From contig NZ_CAMPHI010000020.1 of NCBI RefSeq assembly GCF_946885955.1, forward strand, positions 1-64,000: a DNA stretch of 64,000 nucleotides. Reading direction: 5' to 3'. Each line of letters opens with the position of its first letter. The first letter of the stretch is position 1. Shown piece after piece: positions 16,651-24,870 of the stretch. A model generated the notes under the pieces. The model saw only the letters and a list, made by a program, of their open reading frames with translations. It ran no database searches and was not told the origin of the DNA. Source of the stretch: an uncultured Pseudomonas sp. (GTDB taxonomy: Bacteria > Pseudomonadota > Gammaproteobacteria > Pseudomonadales > Pseudomonadaceae). The translations under genes were made by a program, and so were the position numbers.

Positions 16651-17068
16651 CAAAGGCGTATTGCAGGCCGAGATCGAATTGCAGGTACCGTTCTTCGACG
16701 TCGACATGATGGAAGTGGTCTGGCACGGCCACTACGTCAAATACTTCGAACAGGCGCGCTGCGCCCTGCTCGACAAGCTCGACCACAACTACGTGCAGAT
16801 GCGCGACGCCGGTTACGCCTGGCCGGTGATCGATTTGCAGGTCCGCTATGTCCGCGGCGCCCAGTTCGGCCAGACGATTCGCGTGCGCGCCGACCTGGTG
16901 GAATGGGAGAACCGCCTGAAGATCAACTACCTGATCACTGATGCCGCCAGCGGCGAGCGCATGACCCGCGGCAGTAGCGTGCAGGTCGCGGTGGAAATCG
17001 CCACCCGCGAAATGCAATTCGCCTCGCCCAAAGTCTTGCTCGACGCGGTGGAAAAGGTGCTGGCGTGA
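16643..17068 (+). CDS. Acyl-CoA/acyl-ACP thioesterase, 4-hydroxybenzoyl-CoA thioesterase family
   Basis: A 141-residue hotdog thioesterase. FDVDMMEVVWHGHYVKYFEQAR (about 18-39) is the family signature, with the catalytic Asp ahead of the VVWHGHY turn, as in YbgC/4-HBT proteins. In aryl polyene clusters it may release misprimed or finished acyl chains from the ACP. It overlaps the ammonia-lyase stop by 8 bp. A GTG at 17065 overlapping its stop is the probable original start of the downstream LolA-like gene. Confidence 0.85.
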   Translation: MRSKGVLQAEIELQVPFFDVDMMEVVWHGHYVKYFEQARCALLDKLDHNYVQMRDAGYAWPVIDLQVRYVRGAQFGQTIRVRADLVEWENRLKINYLITDAASGERMTRGSSVQVAVEIATREMQFASPKVLLDAVEKVLA

Positions 17069-17081
17069 AGACGATTCTGGC

Positions 17082-17645
17082 CGGTTTCCAGCACTGGCTG
17101 AACGCCCGCATTCGCCCGGCGAAAACCAATCCCGTAGGTTGGGTTGAGCTTTGCGAAACCCAACGCGGCTTGGCCTGCGCAATAAAACGGTGCGCACCAC
17201 CGCGGTTACCCAGCCAAAACAAAAGCCCCCCCCCCAGCAGCTGCCAAACAGAAATGTTGGCGCCAGGACGGGCCCCGTCAGAAGGCCGAACGCAGTCGCT
17301 ATGGAAGGGGTTGAGCGGCATGGATGCCGCGAGAGCCGCGATGGGCCAGGGATGGCCCTTCGTCGGGGTGCCGCCCAGGTCGCGCCCCTGGAATAGCGAT
17401 GGAGTGAGGGAAGTCGAGCGCAGCGAGACCCGGATGCCGGGCGTGCTTTCTCTTTGGTTACTTTCTCTTTGCACCGGCCGCCGCCGCGGGAGCAAAGAGA
17501 AAGTGACTCGCCCGAGGGGGCGAAACACTCTATTCCAAACACCCGCAGCAACAAGCCGGACACTAAGTGCCCTAAGCACCGTAGCCTGGATGCAATCCTG
17601 GAGACGAAGCTCACACTATTCCCGGATTACATCCGGGTTACTGGC
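17082..17645. repeat. Insertion of stacked REP-like elements within the LolA-like gene
   Basis: This roughly 560-bp block is unlike the surrounding genes. It contains a GTAGGTTGGGTTGAGC palindrome (17134-17166), GGTGCGCACC-type sequence (about 17189), ten C residues (17226-17235), an inverted repeat around CTTTCTCTTTG...CAAAGAGAAAG (about 17463-17510), and a final GTAGCCTGGATG...ACATCCGGGTTAC palindrome (17581-17641). CTGGC lies at both edges (17077-17081 and 17641-17645), like a target-site duplication. Removing 564 bp restores a 17-residue signal peptide, M-K-T-I-L-A-L-L-L-F-L-T-S-N-A-Y-A, in frame with the downstream gene. No transposase is encoded. Confidence 0.65.
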
Positions 17646-18216
17646 GCTCCTGCTGTTTCTGACCAGCAATGCCTACGCCTTCGACCTGGAACAGCTCAGC
17701 GCCCAGCTGGCCAAGCCGGCCGTGGTGCGCGGGCCGCTGATCCAGGAAAAACACCTGCGTGCCCTGCCACAACCGCTGACCAGCCGCGGTCGGTTCGTCC
17801 TCAGCGCCGAACTGGGCCTGCTCTGGCAACTACAGAGCCCGCTGCAGCAGGATTACCGCATCGACGACAACGGCATCGCCAGGCGCACCGCCAACAGCTG
17901 GCAGCTGCAGCCCGGCCAGGATGTCGCCGCGCAGCAGAGCCGGCTGTTCCTCGCCGTGCTCAAGGGCGACCACAGCGGCCTGGCCCGCGATTTCGATCTG
18001 CAGCTGAGCGGCAGCAGCGAGGCCTGGCAGCTCAACCTCATTCCCCATTCGTTACTGCTCAAGCAGATTTTCCAGCGTATTCAGATCGACGGCGGAGCCC
18101 TGGTCGAGCGCATCGAACTACTGGAAACCCAGGGCGACAAGACCGTGCTGCGTCTGCCCGACAGCCAACCCGGCGAAGCCTTGAGCGAGCAGGAGCGCCG
18201 CGATTTTGCCCCGTAA
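17590..18216 (+). CDS. LolA-like outer membrane lipoprotein carrier of the aryl polyene cluster, 5' end rebuilt by a repeat insertion
   Basis: Periplasmic LolA-related carrier, 208 residues from the chosen ATG. A plausible signal peptide (basic start MQSWRRSSHYSR, hydrophobic core LLALLLFL, cleavage after NAYA) is followed by the LolA-like domain (FDLEQLSAQLAKP onward; FVLSAELGLLWQLQSP is typical of these proteins). The open frame runs unbroken back to a GTG at 17065 that overlaps the thioesterase stop, but the extra 175 codons come from inserted REP-like DNA. I infer that GTG was the ancestral start and that the inserted ATG at 17590 may now serve. If translation still starts at 17065, the signal peptide is internal and export would probably fail. 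The expected role is moving polyene lipid to the outer membrane with the MMPL pump. Confidence 0.68.
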   Translation: MQSWRRSSHYSRITSGLLALLLFLTSNAYAFDLEQLSAQLAKPAVVRGPLIQEKHLRALPQPLTSRGRFVLSAELGLLWQLQSPLQQDYRIDDNGIARRTANSWQLQPGQDVAAQQSRLFLAVLKGDHSGLARDFDLQLSGSSEAWQLNLIPHSLLLKQIFQRIQIDGGALVERIELLETQGDKTVLRLPDSQPGEALSEQERRDFAP

Positions 18217-20551
18217 GCAGCGCGCGCTGGAGCGCAGCCTGCCGCGGCTGTTCAGCGTTGTATTGCTGGCGCTGCTGGCCCTGGCCGCCTGGCAGTGGCG
18301 TAACGGTCCCCCCGTCGCCGCGAGCATGCTCGACCTGCTGCCCGAAGGCGCCGGCGACGCCCTGGTGCTGCGGGCCGAACAGCGCATGCAGGAGCCCTTG
18401 AACCGCGAACTGTTGCTGCTGATCGGCCATCCCCAGCGCGAACAGAGCATCGCCCTGGTGCAGCGGGTCGGTGCGCAATGGCGCGACAGCCAGACTTTCG
18501 AGCGCGTGCAATGGAGCCTGGACGCCGACTTGCCGGCCCTGCGCCGGCAATTGCTGGCCAGCCGCCTGGCGTTGCTGACGCCGGCCGATCGCCAGTTGCT
18601 CGTCGAACAGCCAGAAGTGTTCATCGAACAGCGCAGCGCGCAGCTGTTCGACCCCTTCGCCGCCTTCGGCCTGCTGCCACTGGAGCAGGACTGGCTGGGC
18701 CTGGGCGCCCGCGCCCAGCAGGCGCTGACCCCGCATAGCCGCATCCAGGCCGACCTCGGCAGCGGCGCCCTGCTGGTCGAAGACAACGGCATGACCTGGG
18801 CGCTGTTGCGCGCCCGCGTGCGCGGCGACGCCTTCGATCTGCAGGCACCGCTGACCATCGCCACGGCGGTGGCCGAGGTACGCGCCCAAGTGACCGGCGA
18901 CGGCGGCCAGTTACTCGCGGCCAGCGGTCTGCTGTATGCCGCAGCCGGCCAGGCCCAGGCCAGCCGCGAAATCGGCTGGATCGGCGGCGGCGCGGTGCTC
19001 GGCATCCTCCTGTTGCTGGTGCTGGCCTACCGACGCGCGCGGGTGCTGCTCAGCCTGCTGCCGGTCGGCGTGGCGCTGCTGGCGGGCGTCAGCGCCTGCG
19101 TGCTGGTGTTTGGCCAGATCAATGCTCTGACCCTGATACTCGGCGCCAGCCTGATCGGCGTGGCCGCGGACTACCCACAGCACTACCTGAGCAAAAGCTG
19201 GGGGCAGCGCGACTGGCACAGCTGGAGCGCCCTGCGCGCCACCCTGCCGGGCCTGAGCCTGAGCCTGGGGACCAATCTGCTCGGCTACCTGGCGCTGGCC
19301 TTTACGCCGTTTCCGGCGCTGACCCAGATCGCGCTGTTTTCCGCCGCCGGCCTGATCGCCGCCTACCTCTGTTCGGTGTGTCTGCTGCCGGCGTGGTTCG
19401 CGGGCCTGCGCCCGAACCCGGCGCCCGGCCTGCTGACCCTTAGCGAAAAACTCCTGAGCCTGCGCGCCCGCCTGCTCGGCAAAATCGGCAGCGCGCCCCT
19501 GCTCGGCCTACTGCTGCTGTTCTGCGCCGGCGGCCTGTGGCAGCTGCACACGCAAAACGATTTGCGCCAATGGCTCGGCCAGGAGCCACGCTTGCTCGGC
19601 GAAGCCCAGCGCATCGCCGAACTCACTGGGCAACAACCCACCAGCCAGTTCTTCCTGGTGCGCGCTGCGGATGAAGCGCAGTTGCTGCAGCGCCAGGCCG
19701 AACTCGCCGCGCGTCTGGATCGCCTGGTGGACGACGGCGCTTTGCGCGGCTACCGCGCGCTCAACCAGTTGGTCGCGCCAAGCCAACAACTACAGGCGCT
19801 GCACGCGGCCTTGGCCAGGCTGCCCGAACATTGGCAAGCGCTGCTCGCTGTCGGCATTCCCGAAGCCGCGCTGCGCGCGGAATTGCAGCAATTGCTGAGC
19901 ACGCCACAACCGACGCTCGACCAGGCCCTGGCCACGCCTCTCGGCGAAGCCTGGCGCCCGCTGTGGCTCGGGACCGACGCCGAGGGCCAGGTCGCCGGTC
20001 TGGTCAGTTTGCAAGGCCAGGCCCAGCGGGGGCAGCTCGACGCCGCGGCCGCGGGCCTGGCCGGCGTGCAACTGGTCGACCGCCTGGGCGAATTGAATGA
20101 GCTGTTCGCCGCCACCCAACTCAGCGCGGCGCAGCTCAAGCTGGCGGCCTGCGCCGCCATCGTGCTGCTGTTGTGCCTGCCCTTCGGCTTCGCTGGCGCC
20201 TTGCGCGTGGTCTGCCTGCCGCTGCTGGCCGCCGCCGCGGCCCTGGCCTGCCTCGGCTGGCTGGGCCAGCCGTTGACCCTGTTCAGCCTGTTCGGCCTGT
20301 TGTTGATCACCGCGATCGGCGTCGATTACGCGATCCTGATGCGCGAGAGCGTCGGCGGTCCGGCGGTCAGTCTGATCGGCACCTTGCTTGCGGCGATCAC
20401 CAGCTGGCTATCGTTCGGCCTGTTGTTGCTCAGCCAGACCCCGGCCATCGCCAACTTCGGTCTGGCGGTCAGCCTCGGCCTGTTTTTCTGTTGCCTGCTG
20501 GCGCCCTGGGCGAGCAAGCCCGGGACCACCGCAGCGCAGGTGATCGCTTGA
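18206..20551 (+). CDS. MMPL/RND-family exporter of the aryl polyene cluster
   Basis: A 781-residue inner-membrane transporter with two similar halves. Each has one leading segment (about 15-33 and 430-450), a large periplasmic domain, and a bundle of five membrane helices (about 260-405 and 640-775). Each bundle carries an MMPL-type motif, GVAADYPQHYLS (near 317) and GVDYAILMRES (near 705), with the conserved Asp used in proton coupling. It probably exports the aryl polyene or its lipid conjugate. The start is a TTG at 18206 with AGGAG upstream, overlapping the LolA-like gene by 11 bp. Confidence 0.87.
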   Translation: MPRKQRALERSLPRLFSVVLLALLALAAWQWRNGPPVAASMLDLLPEGAGDALVLRAEQRMQEPLNRELLLLIGHPQREQSIALVQRVGAQWRDSQTFERVQWSLDADLPALRRQLLASRLALLTPADRQLLVEQPEVFIEQRSAQLFDPFAAFGLLPLEQDWLGLGARAQQALTPHSRIQADLGSGALLVEDNGMTWALLRARVRGDAFDLQAPLTIATAVAEVRAQVTGDGGQLLAASGLLYAAAGQAQASREIGWIGGGAVLGILLLLVLAYRRARVLLSLLPVGVALLAGVSACVLVFGQINALTLILGASLIGVAADYPQHYLSKSWGQRDWHSWSALRATLPGLSLSLGTNLLGYLALAFTPFPALTQIALFSAAGLIAAYLCSVCLLPAWFAGLRPNPAPGLLTLSEKLLSLRARLLGKIGSAPLLGLLLLFCAGGLWQLHTQNDLRQWLGQEPRLLGEAQRIAELTGQQPTSQFFLVRAADEAQLLQRQAELAARLDRLVDDGALRGYRALNQLVAPSQQLQALHAALARLPEHWQALLAVGIPEAALRAELQQLLSTPQPTLDQALATPLGEAWRPLWLGTDAEGQVAGLVSLQGQAQRGQLDAAAAGLAGVQLVDRLGELNELFAATQLSAAQLKLAACAAIVLLLCLPFGFAGALRVVCLPLLAAAAALACLGWLGQPLTLFSLFGLLLITAIGVDYAILMRESVGGPAVSLIGTLLAAITSWLSFGLLLLSQTPAIANFGLAVSLGLFFCCLLAPWASKPGTTAAQVIA

Positions 20552-20677
20552 GCGCCCGCACCCTGGTGGCCCATCGCCGATGGTCCGCGACAGCCCCCCG
20601 GTTTTATCCAAGCGTCCCCGGCTATTCGTCGGGGCCCGCACCTGCCAACCCCTGCTGAAAACGAGGCATGCACCATC

Positions 20678-21928
20678 ATGAAGTCTCTTGAAGTCGAACA
20701 ACGCCAGGTTGTAGTCATCGGTGCCGGGCCCGCAGGGGCGATCGCCGCCGCCTTGCTCAAGCGCCAGGGGCATGATGTGCTGGTGCTCGAGCGCCAGCGC
20801 TTCCCGCGTTTCTCGATCGGTGAAAGTCTGCTCTCGCACTGCCTGGATTTCGTCGAGGAGGCGGGGATGCTCGAAGCGGTGCAAGCGGCAGGGTTCCAGA
20901 CCAAGCACGGCGCGGCGTTCCGCTGGGGCGAGCGTTACAGCGAGTTCGACTTCCGCGATACCTTTACCGAGGGCAAGGGCTCGACCTATCAGGTGCTGCG
21001 CGCGGACTTCGACAAGCTGCTGGCCGACCAGGCCGAATTGCAGGGCGTGGAGATCCGCTACGAGGAAGAAATAGTCGCCGGCGACTTCAGCGGGAACAGC
21101 CCACGCCTGACGGTCAAACGCCTCGGCGATGGCCACAGCTACGAGGTGCAGTGCGCCTTCGTCCTCGATGCCAGTGGCTACGGCCGCGTGCTGCCGCGCC
21201 TGCTCGACCTCGACCTGCCGTCGACCTTCCCGGTGCGCCAGGCGGTGTTCACCCATGTAGAGGACCGCATTGACGCGACCTCGGGCTTCGATCGCGAAAA
21301 AATCCTCATCACCACTCACCCGGCCCTGCGCGATGTATGGTTCTGGACCATTCCCTTCAGCAACGGCCGCTGCTCCATCGGCGTGGTTGCCGAGGCGTCG
21401 CACTTCCAGGACCGCCCCGCGGACCTGGATGCCTGCCTGCGGCAGTTCGTCGAGCAAACCCCGAGCCTGCGCCAGACCCTGGCCAATGCTGTGTGGGATA
21501 CCCCGGCACGGGCCATCGGCGGCTATTCGGCCAACGTCAAAAGCCTGCACGGCCCGGGCTTCGCCCTGCTCGGCAATGCCGCGGAGTTTCTCGACCCGGT
21601 GTTCTCCTCCGGGGTGACCATCGCCATGCGCTCGGCAAGCATGGCCGCCGGCCTGCTGCATCGCCAGCTGAATGGCGAAAGCATCGACTGGGAAGAACAA
21701 TTCGCCGTTCCGCTGAAACGTGGGGTGGATACGTTCCGCGCCTATGTCGAGGGTTGGTACGATTGCAGCTTCCAGGACGTCATTTACTACGAACACGCGA
21801 CCCCGGAAATTCGCCGCATGATCAGTTCGATCCTCGCCGGCTACGCCTGGGACCAGCGCAACCCCTACGTCGCCGAGCCCCGGCGGCGCCTGCGGGTGCT
21901 CAGCGAACTCTGCGCCATGAACGGATAG
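20678..21928 (+). CDS. FAD-dependent oxidoreductase of the flavin halogenase type
   Basis: A 416-residue flavoprotein. GAGPAG (15-20) is the dinucleotide-binding motif. FPRFSIGESLL (about 42-52) is the conserved block after it, and K76 in FQTKHGAAFRWG aligns with the lysine flavin-dependent halogenases need for hypohalous acid chemistry. W-F-W-T-I-P (221-226) is a full WxWxIP motif, typical of halogenases and absent from ordinary monooxygenases. It may halogenate or otherwise oxidise the aryl head of the polyene, as in brominated xanthomonadins, but some annotated relatives have no proven halogenase activity. It is separated from the exporter by 126 bp with no gene and needs a separate flavin reductase. 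Confidence 0.78.
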   Translation: MKSLEVEQRQVVVIGAGPAGAIAAALLKRQGHDVLVLERQRFPRFSIGESLLSHCLDFVEEAGMLEAVQAAGFQTKHGAAFRWGERYSEFDFRDTFTEGKGSTYQVLRADFDKLLADQAELQGVEIRYEEEIVAGDFSGNSPRLTVKRLGDGHSYEVQCAFVLDASGYGRVLPRLLDLDLPSTFPVRQAVFTHVEDRIDATSGFDREKILITTHPALRDVWFWTIPFSNGRCSIGVVAEASHFQDRPADLDACLRQFVEQTPSLRQTLANAVWDTPARAIGGYSANVKSLHGPGFALLGNAAEFLDPVFSSGVTIAMRSASMAAGLLHRQLNGESIDWEEQFAVPLKRGVDTFRAYVEGWYDCSFQDVIYYEHATPEIRRMISSILAGYAWDQRNPYVAEPRRRLRVLSELCAMNG

Positions 21929-21936
21929 GGACATTG

Positions 21937-22680
21937 ATGAACAACGCCACGCCCAGCCAGATCGCCCCGACTTATGTCGAGGAAACCCGTTTCGGCTTCT
22001 GGTTCCTGCAAAGCCATGTCTGGCAGCACCACGTATTGCGCGTGGCGATCAATGACCTCAAGCGCCTGATCGATACACCGCTGCCCGAGGCGCCGGTGCT
22101 GCTGGATGCCGGCTGCGGCCAGGGCAAGTCATTCGGCCTGCTGGCCGAGGCTTTCAAGCCGGCACGCATGCTCGGCCTGGATGCCGACCCGCACAGCCTC
22201 GCCTGCTCGCGCGCCGAGGCCGAACGCCTGGGGCTCGAGGTGCAACTGCTGGCCAGCGATTGCGCGGCCATCCAGCTGGCCGACGCCAGCGTGGATGTGC
22301 TGTTCTGCCACCAGACCTTCCACCACCTGGTGGAACAGGAGCAAGCCCTGGCCGAGTTCTGGCGTGTACTCAAGCCCGGCGGGCTGCTGCTGTTCGCCGA
22401 GTCGACCCGCTTCTATATCGACACCTGGGTGATCCGCTGGCTGTTCCGTCACCCCATGCACGTGCAGAAAAGCGCCGAGCAATACCTGGGTATGCTGCGC
22501 AGCCAAGGCTTCCAGTTCAGCGAACGCAATATCTCCTACCCCTACCTGTGGTGGAGCCGCGCCAAGGATTTCGGCCTGCTCGAACGCTGGGGCCTGCGCC
22601 GGCCCAAGCCAGTCGGGCAACGCGACGAGACCCTGGTCAACGTCGCCGCGCGCAAGCCGCTGGAAGCCGTCGCGCCATGA
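21937..22680 (+). CDS. Class I SAM-dependent methyltransferase of the aryl polyene cluster
   Basis: A 247-residue methyltransferase. LLDAGCGQGKS (about 55-65) is SAM motif I, LGLDADP (about 75-81) carries the acidic ribose contact, and DVLFCHQTFHHLVEQE and FWRVLKPGGLLLFAES are motifs II and III of the Methyltransf_11 group. In APE pathways a methyltransferase methylates the aryl ring or its hydroxyl; the acceptor is inferred. It starts 8 bp after the halogenase-like gene and overlaps the next gene by 4 bp. Confidence 0.84.
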   Translation: MNNATPSQIAPTYVEETRFGFWFLQSHVWQHHVLRVAINDLKRLIDTPLPEAPVLLDAGCGQGKSFGLLAEAFKPARMLGLDADPHSLACSRAEAERLGLEVQLLASDCAAIQLADASVDVLFCHQTFHHLVEQEQALAEFWRVLKPGGLLLFAESTRFYIDTWVIRWLFRHPMHVQKSAEQYLGMLRSQGFQFSERNISYPYLWWSRAKDFGLLERWGLRRPKPVGQRDETLVNVAARKPLEAVAP

Positions 22681-23171
22681 GCCGCCTGTTGTTGCTCGGA
22701 ATTTGCCTGCTGTTGACGGCCTGTGCCGCACGCACGCCGCTGCCCGCCAAGGCGCCCGCGCTGAATACGCCGCTGGCGCTGCAAATCGAGCGCGCCCAGG
22801 GCGAGCAACGACAGAGCTGGTGGTTGGTGGTGCAGCGCGAGGGACCGGCGCTGCGCTGGTCGCTGTTCGATCCGCTTGGGGTGCCCCTGGCGCGGCAGTT
22901 GCTGGAGGATGGCGCCTGGCGTGCCGATGGCCTGCTGCCGCCGAACGACGAGGCGCGCGAACTGTTCGCCGCCCTGCTGTTCGCCTTGACCCCGGCCGAT
23001 GCCTTGGCCGCACGATACCCGGCGAATGCCTGGCAGGCGCTGGCCGGCGGCCAACGCCGGCTCGATCCACACTGGCGCATCAGTTATTTGGCGCCGCTGG
23101 ATTTCACCCTGTACCAAGCCGACGGCCCGAGCTACCGGGTCTACGCGCTAGCCGACCACGAGATCCCCTGA
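22677..23171 (+). CDS. DUF3261 family lipoprotein of the aryl polyene cluster
   Basis: A 164-residue predicted lipoprotein. The type II signal peptide ends LLLTAC, giving lipidated C16. The residue after C16 is Ala, so the Lol system should sort it to the outer membrane. The mature part fits DUF3261, a family found in aryl polyene and related clusters and probably part of the envelope transport machinery with the LolA-like carrier. It overlaps neighbours on both sides (ATGA at 22677, TGATG at 23171). Confidence 0.8.
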   Translation: MSRLLLLGICLLLTACAARTPLPAKAPALNTPLALQIERAQGEQRQSWWLVVQREGPALRWSLFDPLGVPLARQLLEDGAWRADGLLPPNDEARELFAALLFALTPADALAARYPANAWQALAGGQRRLDPHWRISYLAPLDFTLYQADGPSYRVYALADHEIP

Positions 23172-24406
23172 TGCCCGCCTACCTGAACGCCCTGGGGCTG
23201 AACTGCGCCCTCGGCCACGACAAACAGACGGTGGCCGAGGCCCTGTTCGCCGGCGATGCCTCGGGCATGCAAGCGCAAGAGGGCTGGGTCAGCGGCCGCA
23301 GCCTGACCGTCGGCGCGGTCACCGCCGAGTTGCCCGCCATGCCGACTGGCCTGGAACAGGCGCATAGCCGCAACAACCAACTGCTGCTGGCCGCTGCATT
23401 GCAGATCGAGGCGGAGCTGCGCGACGCCATCGCCCGCCACGGTGCCGAGCGCGTCGGCCTGGTGCTGGGTACCAGCACCTCGGGCATCGACGAGGCCAGC
23501 CAGAGCATCGCGCGCTTCGTCCACGAGGGCGCACTGCCGGCGCACTACCACTACGCCCAGCAGGAAATGGTCGCACCGGCGCGTTTTCTCAGCGACTGGC
23601 TGGGCCTGTGCGGCCCCTGCTACAGCATCTCCACCGCCTGCACCTCGAGCGCGCGGGCACTGCTCAGCGCCCAGCGCTTGCTCGATCAAGGCTTCTGCGA
23701 CGCAGTCATCTGCGGCGGCGTGGACAGTCTCTGCCGCCTGACCCTGAATGGCTTCAGCGCGCTGGAGGCGGTCGACGCAGAACGCTGCAAGCCATTCTCC
23801 GCGAACCGCAACGGGATCAATATCGGCGAGGGCGCGGCGCTCTTTCTTATGACTGGAGAGCCGATGACCAGGGAGCCGCTGAGCGAAGCGCCCAGTGGCG
23901 CAGCAATCGCCCTGCTCGGCGGCGGCGCCAGCTCCGATGCGCATCATATTTCCGCGCCCCATCCCGAGGGCCTTGGCGCCCAGCACGCGATGCGCCTGGC
24001 CCTCGCCAAGGCTGGCCTGAACGCGACCGATATCGACTACCTGAACCTGCATGGCACCGCCACGCAGCACAATGACGCCATGGAAAGCCTGGCCGTGCAT
24101 GCGCTGTTCCCGGACGGCGTGCCCTGCTCCTCGAGCAAACCGCTGACCGGCCATACCCTGGGTGCGGCCGGCGCGCTCGAAGCCGCCTTCTGCTGGCTCA
24201 GCCTGAGCGGATATAACCCGCATAACCTGTTGCCGCCGCACCTCTGGGACGCCGAACCCGACCAGGCGCTGCCCGCCCTGCAACTGGTCAGCGCCAGCGG
24301 GCGCATGGCCCGCCTGCAGGGCCGACGCCTGATGAGCAATTCGTTTGCCTTCGGCGGCAGTAATATCAGCCTGATTTTCGGCGACCAGCCTGGAGAAACC
24401 CGATGA
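23171..24406 (+). CDS. apeO: Beta-ketoacyl-ACP synthase, catalytic subunit (ApeO-like)
   Basis: A thiolase-fold condensing enzyme of 411 residues with a full catalytic triad: C157 in STACTSSA, H294 in LHGTAT and H328 in GHTLGAAG; the conserved K323 is also present. It probably pairs with the non-catalytic chain-length factor at 9106 and extends the polyene with malonyl-ACP units, by analogy with the E. coli ApeO-ApeC complex. It is the first of four tightly overlapping genes for fatty-acid-like chain building. Confidence 0.86.
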   Translation: MPAYLNALGLNCALGHDKQTVAEALFAGDASGMQAQEGWVSGRSLTVGAVTAELPAMPTGLEQAHSRNNQLLLAAALQIEAELRDAIARHGAERVGLVLGTSTSGIDEASQSIARFVHEGALPAHYHYAQQEMVAPARFLSDWLGLCGPCYSISTACTSSARALLSAQRLLDQGFCDAVICGGVDSLCRLTLNGFSALEAVDAERCKPFSANRNGINIGEGAALFLMTGEPMTREPLSEAPSGAAIALLGGGASSDAHHISAPHPEGLGAQHAMRLALAKAGLNATDIDYLNLHGTATQHNDAMESLAVHALFPDGVPCSSSKPLTGHTLGAAGALEAAFCWLSLSGYNPHNLLPPHLWDAEPDQALPALQLVSASGRMARLQGRRLMSNSFAFGGSNISLIFGDQPGETR

Positions 24407-24870
24407 CCTGCCCGTGGCCGATTGCCCAACTGCTGCCGCATGCCGGCAACATGATCCTGATCGATGAAGTGCTGCGCTACGGCGATGAGGATGTGCACAC
24501 GCGCGTCACGGTGCGCGACCATGGCCTGTTCAATCAGGCGGACGGCAGCTTGCCGGCCTGGCTGGGGATCGAGCTGATGGCGCAGAGCATTGCCGCCTAC
24601 GCCGGTTGCCAGGCGCATCAGGCCGACGAGCCGGTGCGCCTGGGCTTCCTGCTCGGCAGCCGTCATTACCAATGCAACGTCGATCGTTTCCCGGCTGGCA
24701 GCGAACTGCATATCACCGCTCTGCGCTCGTTGCAGGACGACAATGGCATGGGTGTGTTCGAATGCCACCTGCAAGGCCCCGGCATCGAAGCCGCCGCCCG
24801 TCTCAACGTGTTCTGCCCACCGCAGATCGCCAGCTACCTGAAAGAACAACCCCAGGACAGCGCTTTATGA
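24403..24870 (+). CDS. apeP: Hotdog 3-hydroxyacyl-ACP dehydratase (ApeP-like)
   Basis: A 155-residue hotdog protein. LLPHAGNMILIDEV (about 10-23) holds the conserved His13, and LGIELMAQSIAAYAG (about 54-68) is the central helix with Glu57, together the likely active site. It is a FabZ relative peculiar to APE-type clusters. In E. coli ApeP works with ApeI; here the ApeI-like domain is fused to the AMP ligase at 11689. It overlaps both neighbours by 4 bp. Confidence 0.84.
   Translation: MTCPWPIAQLLPHAGNMILIDEVLRYGDEDVHTRVTVRDHGLFNQADGSLPAWLGIELMAQSIAAYAGCQAHQADEPVRLGFLLGSRHYQCNVDRFPAGSELHITALRSLQDDNGMGVFECHLQGPGIEAAARLNVFCPPQIASYLKEQPQDSAL

Noticed and set aside
17065..17589. N-terminal extension of the LolA-like protein as real protein sequence
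   Set aside because: The codons derive from REP-like palindromes and resemble no protein domain; I treat them as inserted DNA and start the gene at the ATG at 17590, noting the uncertainty.
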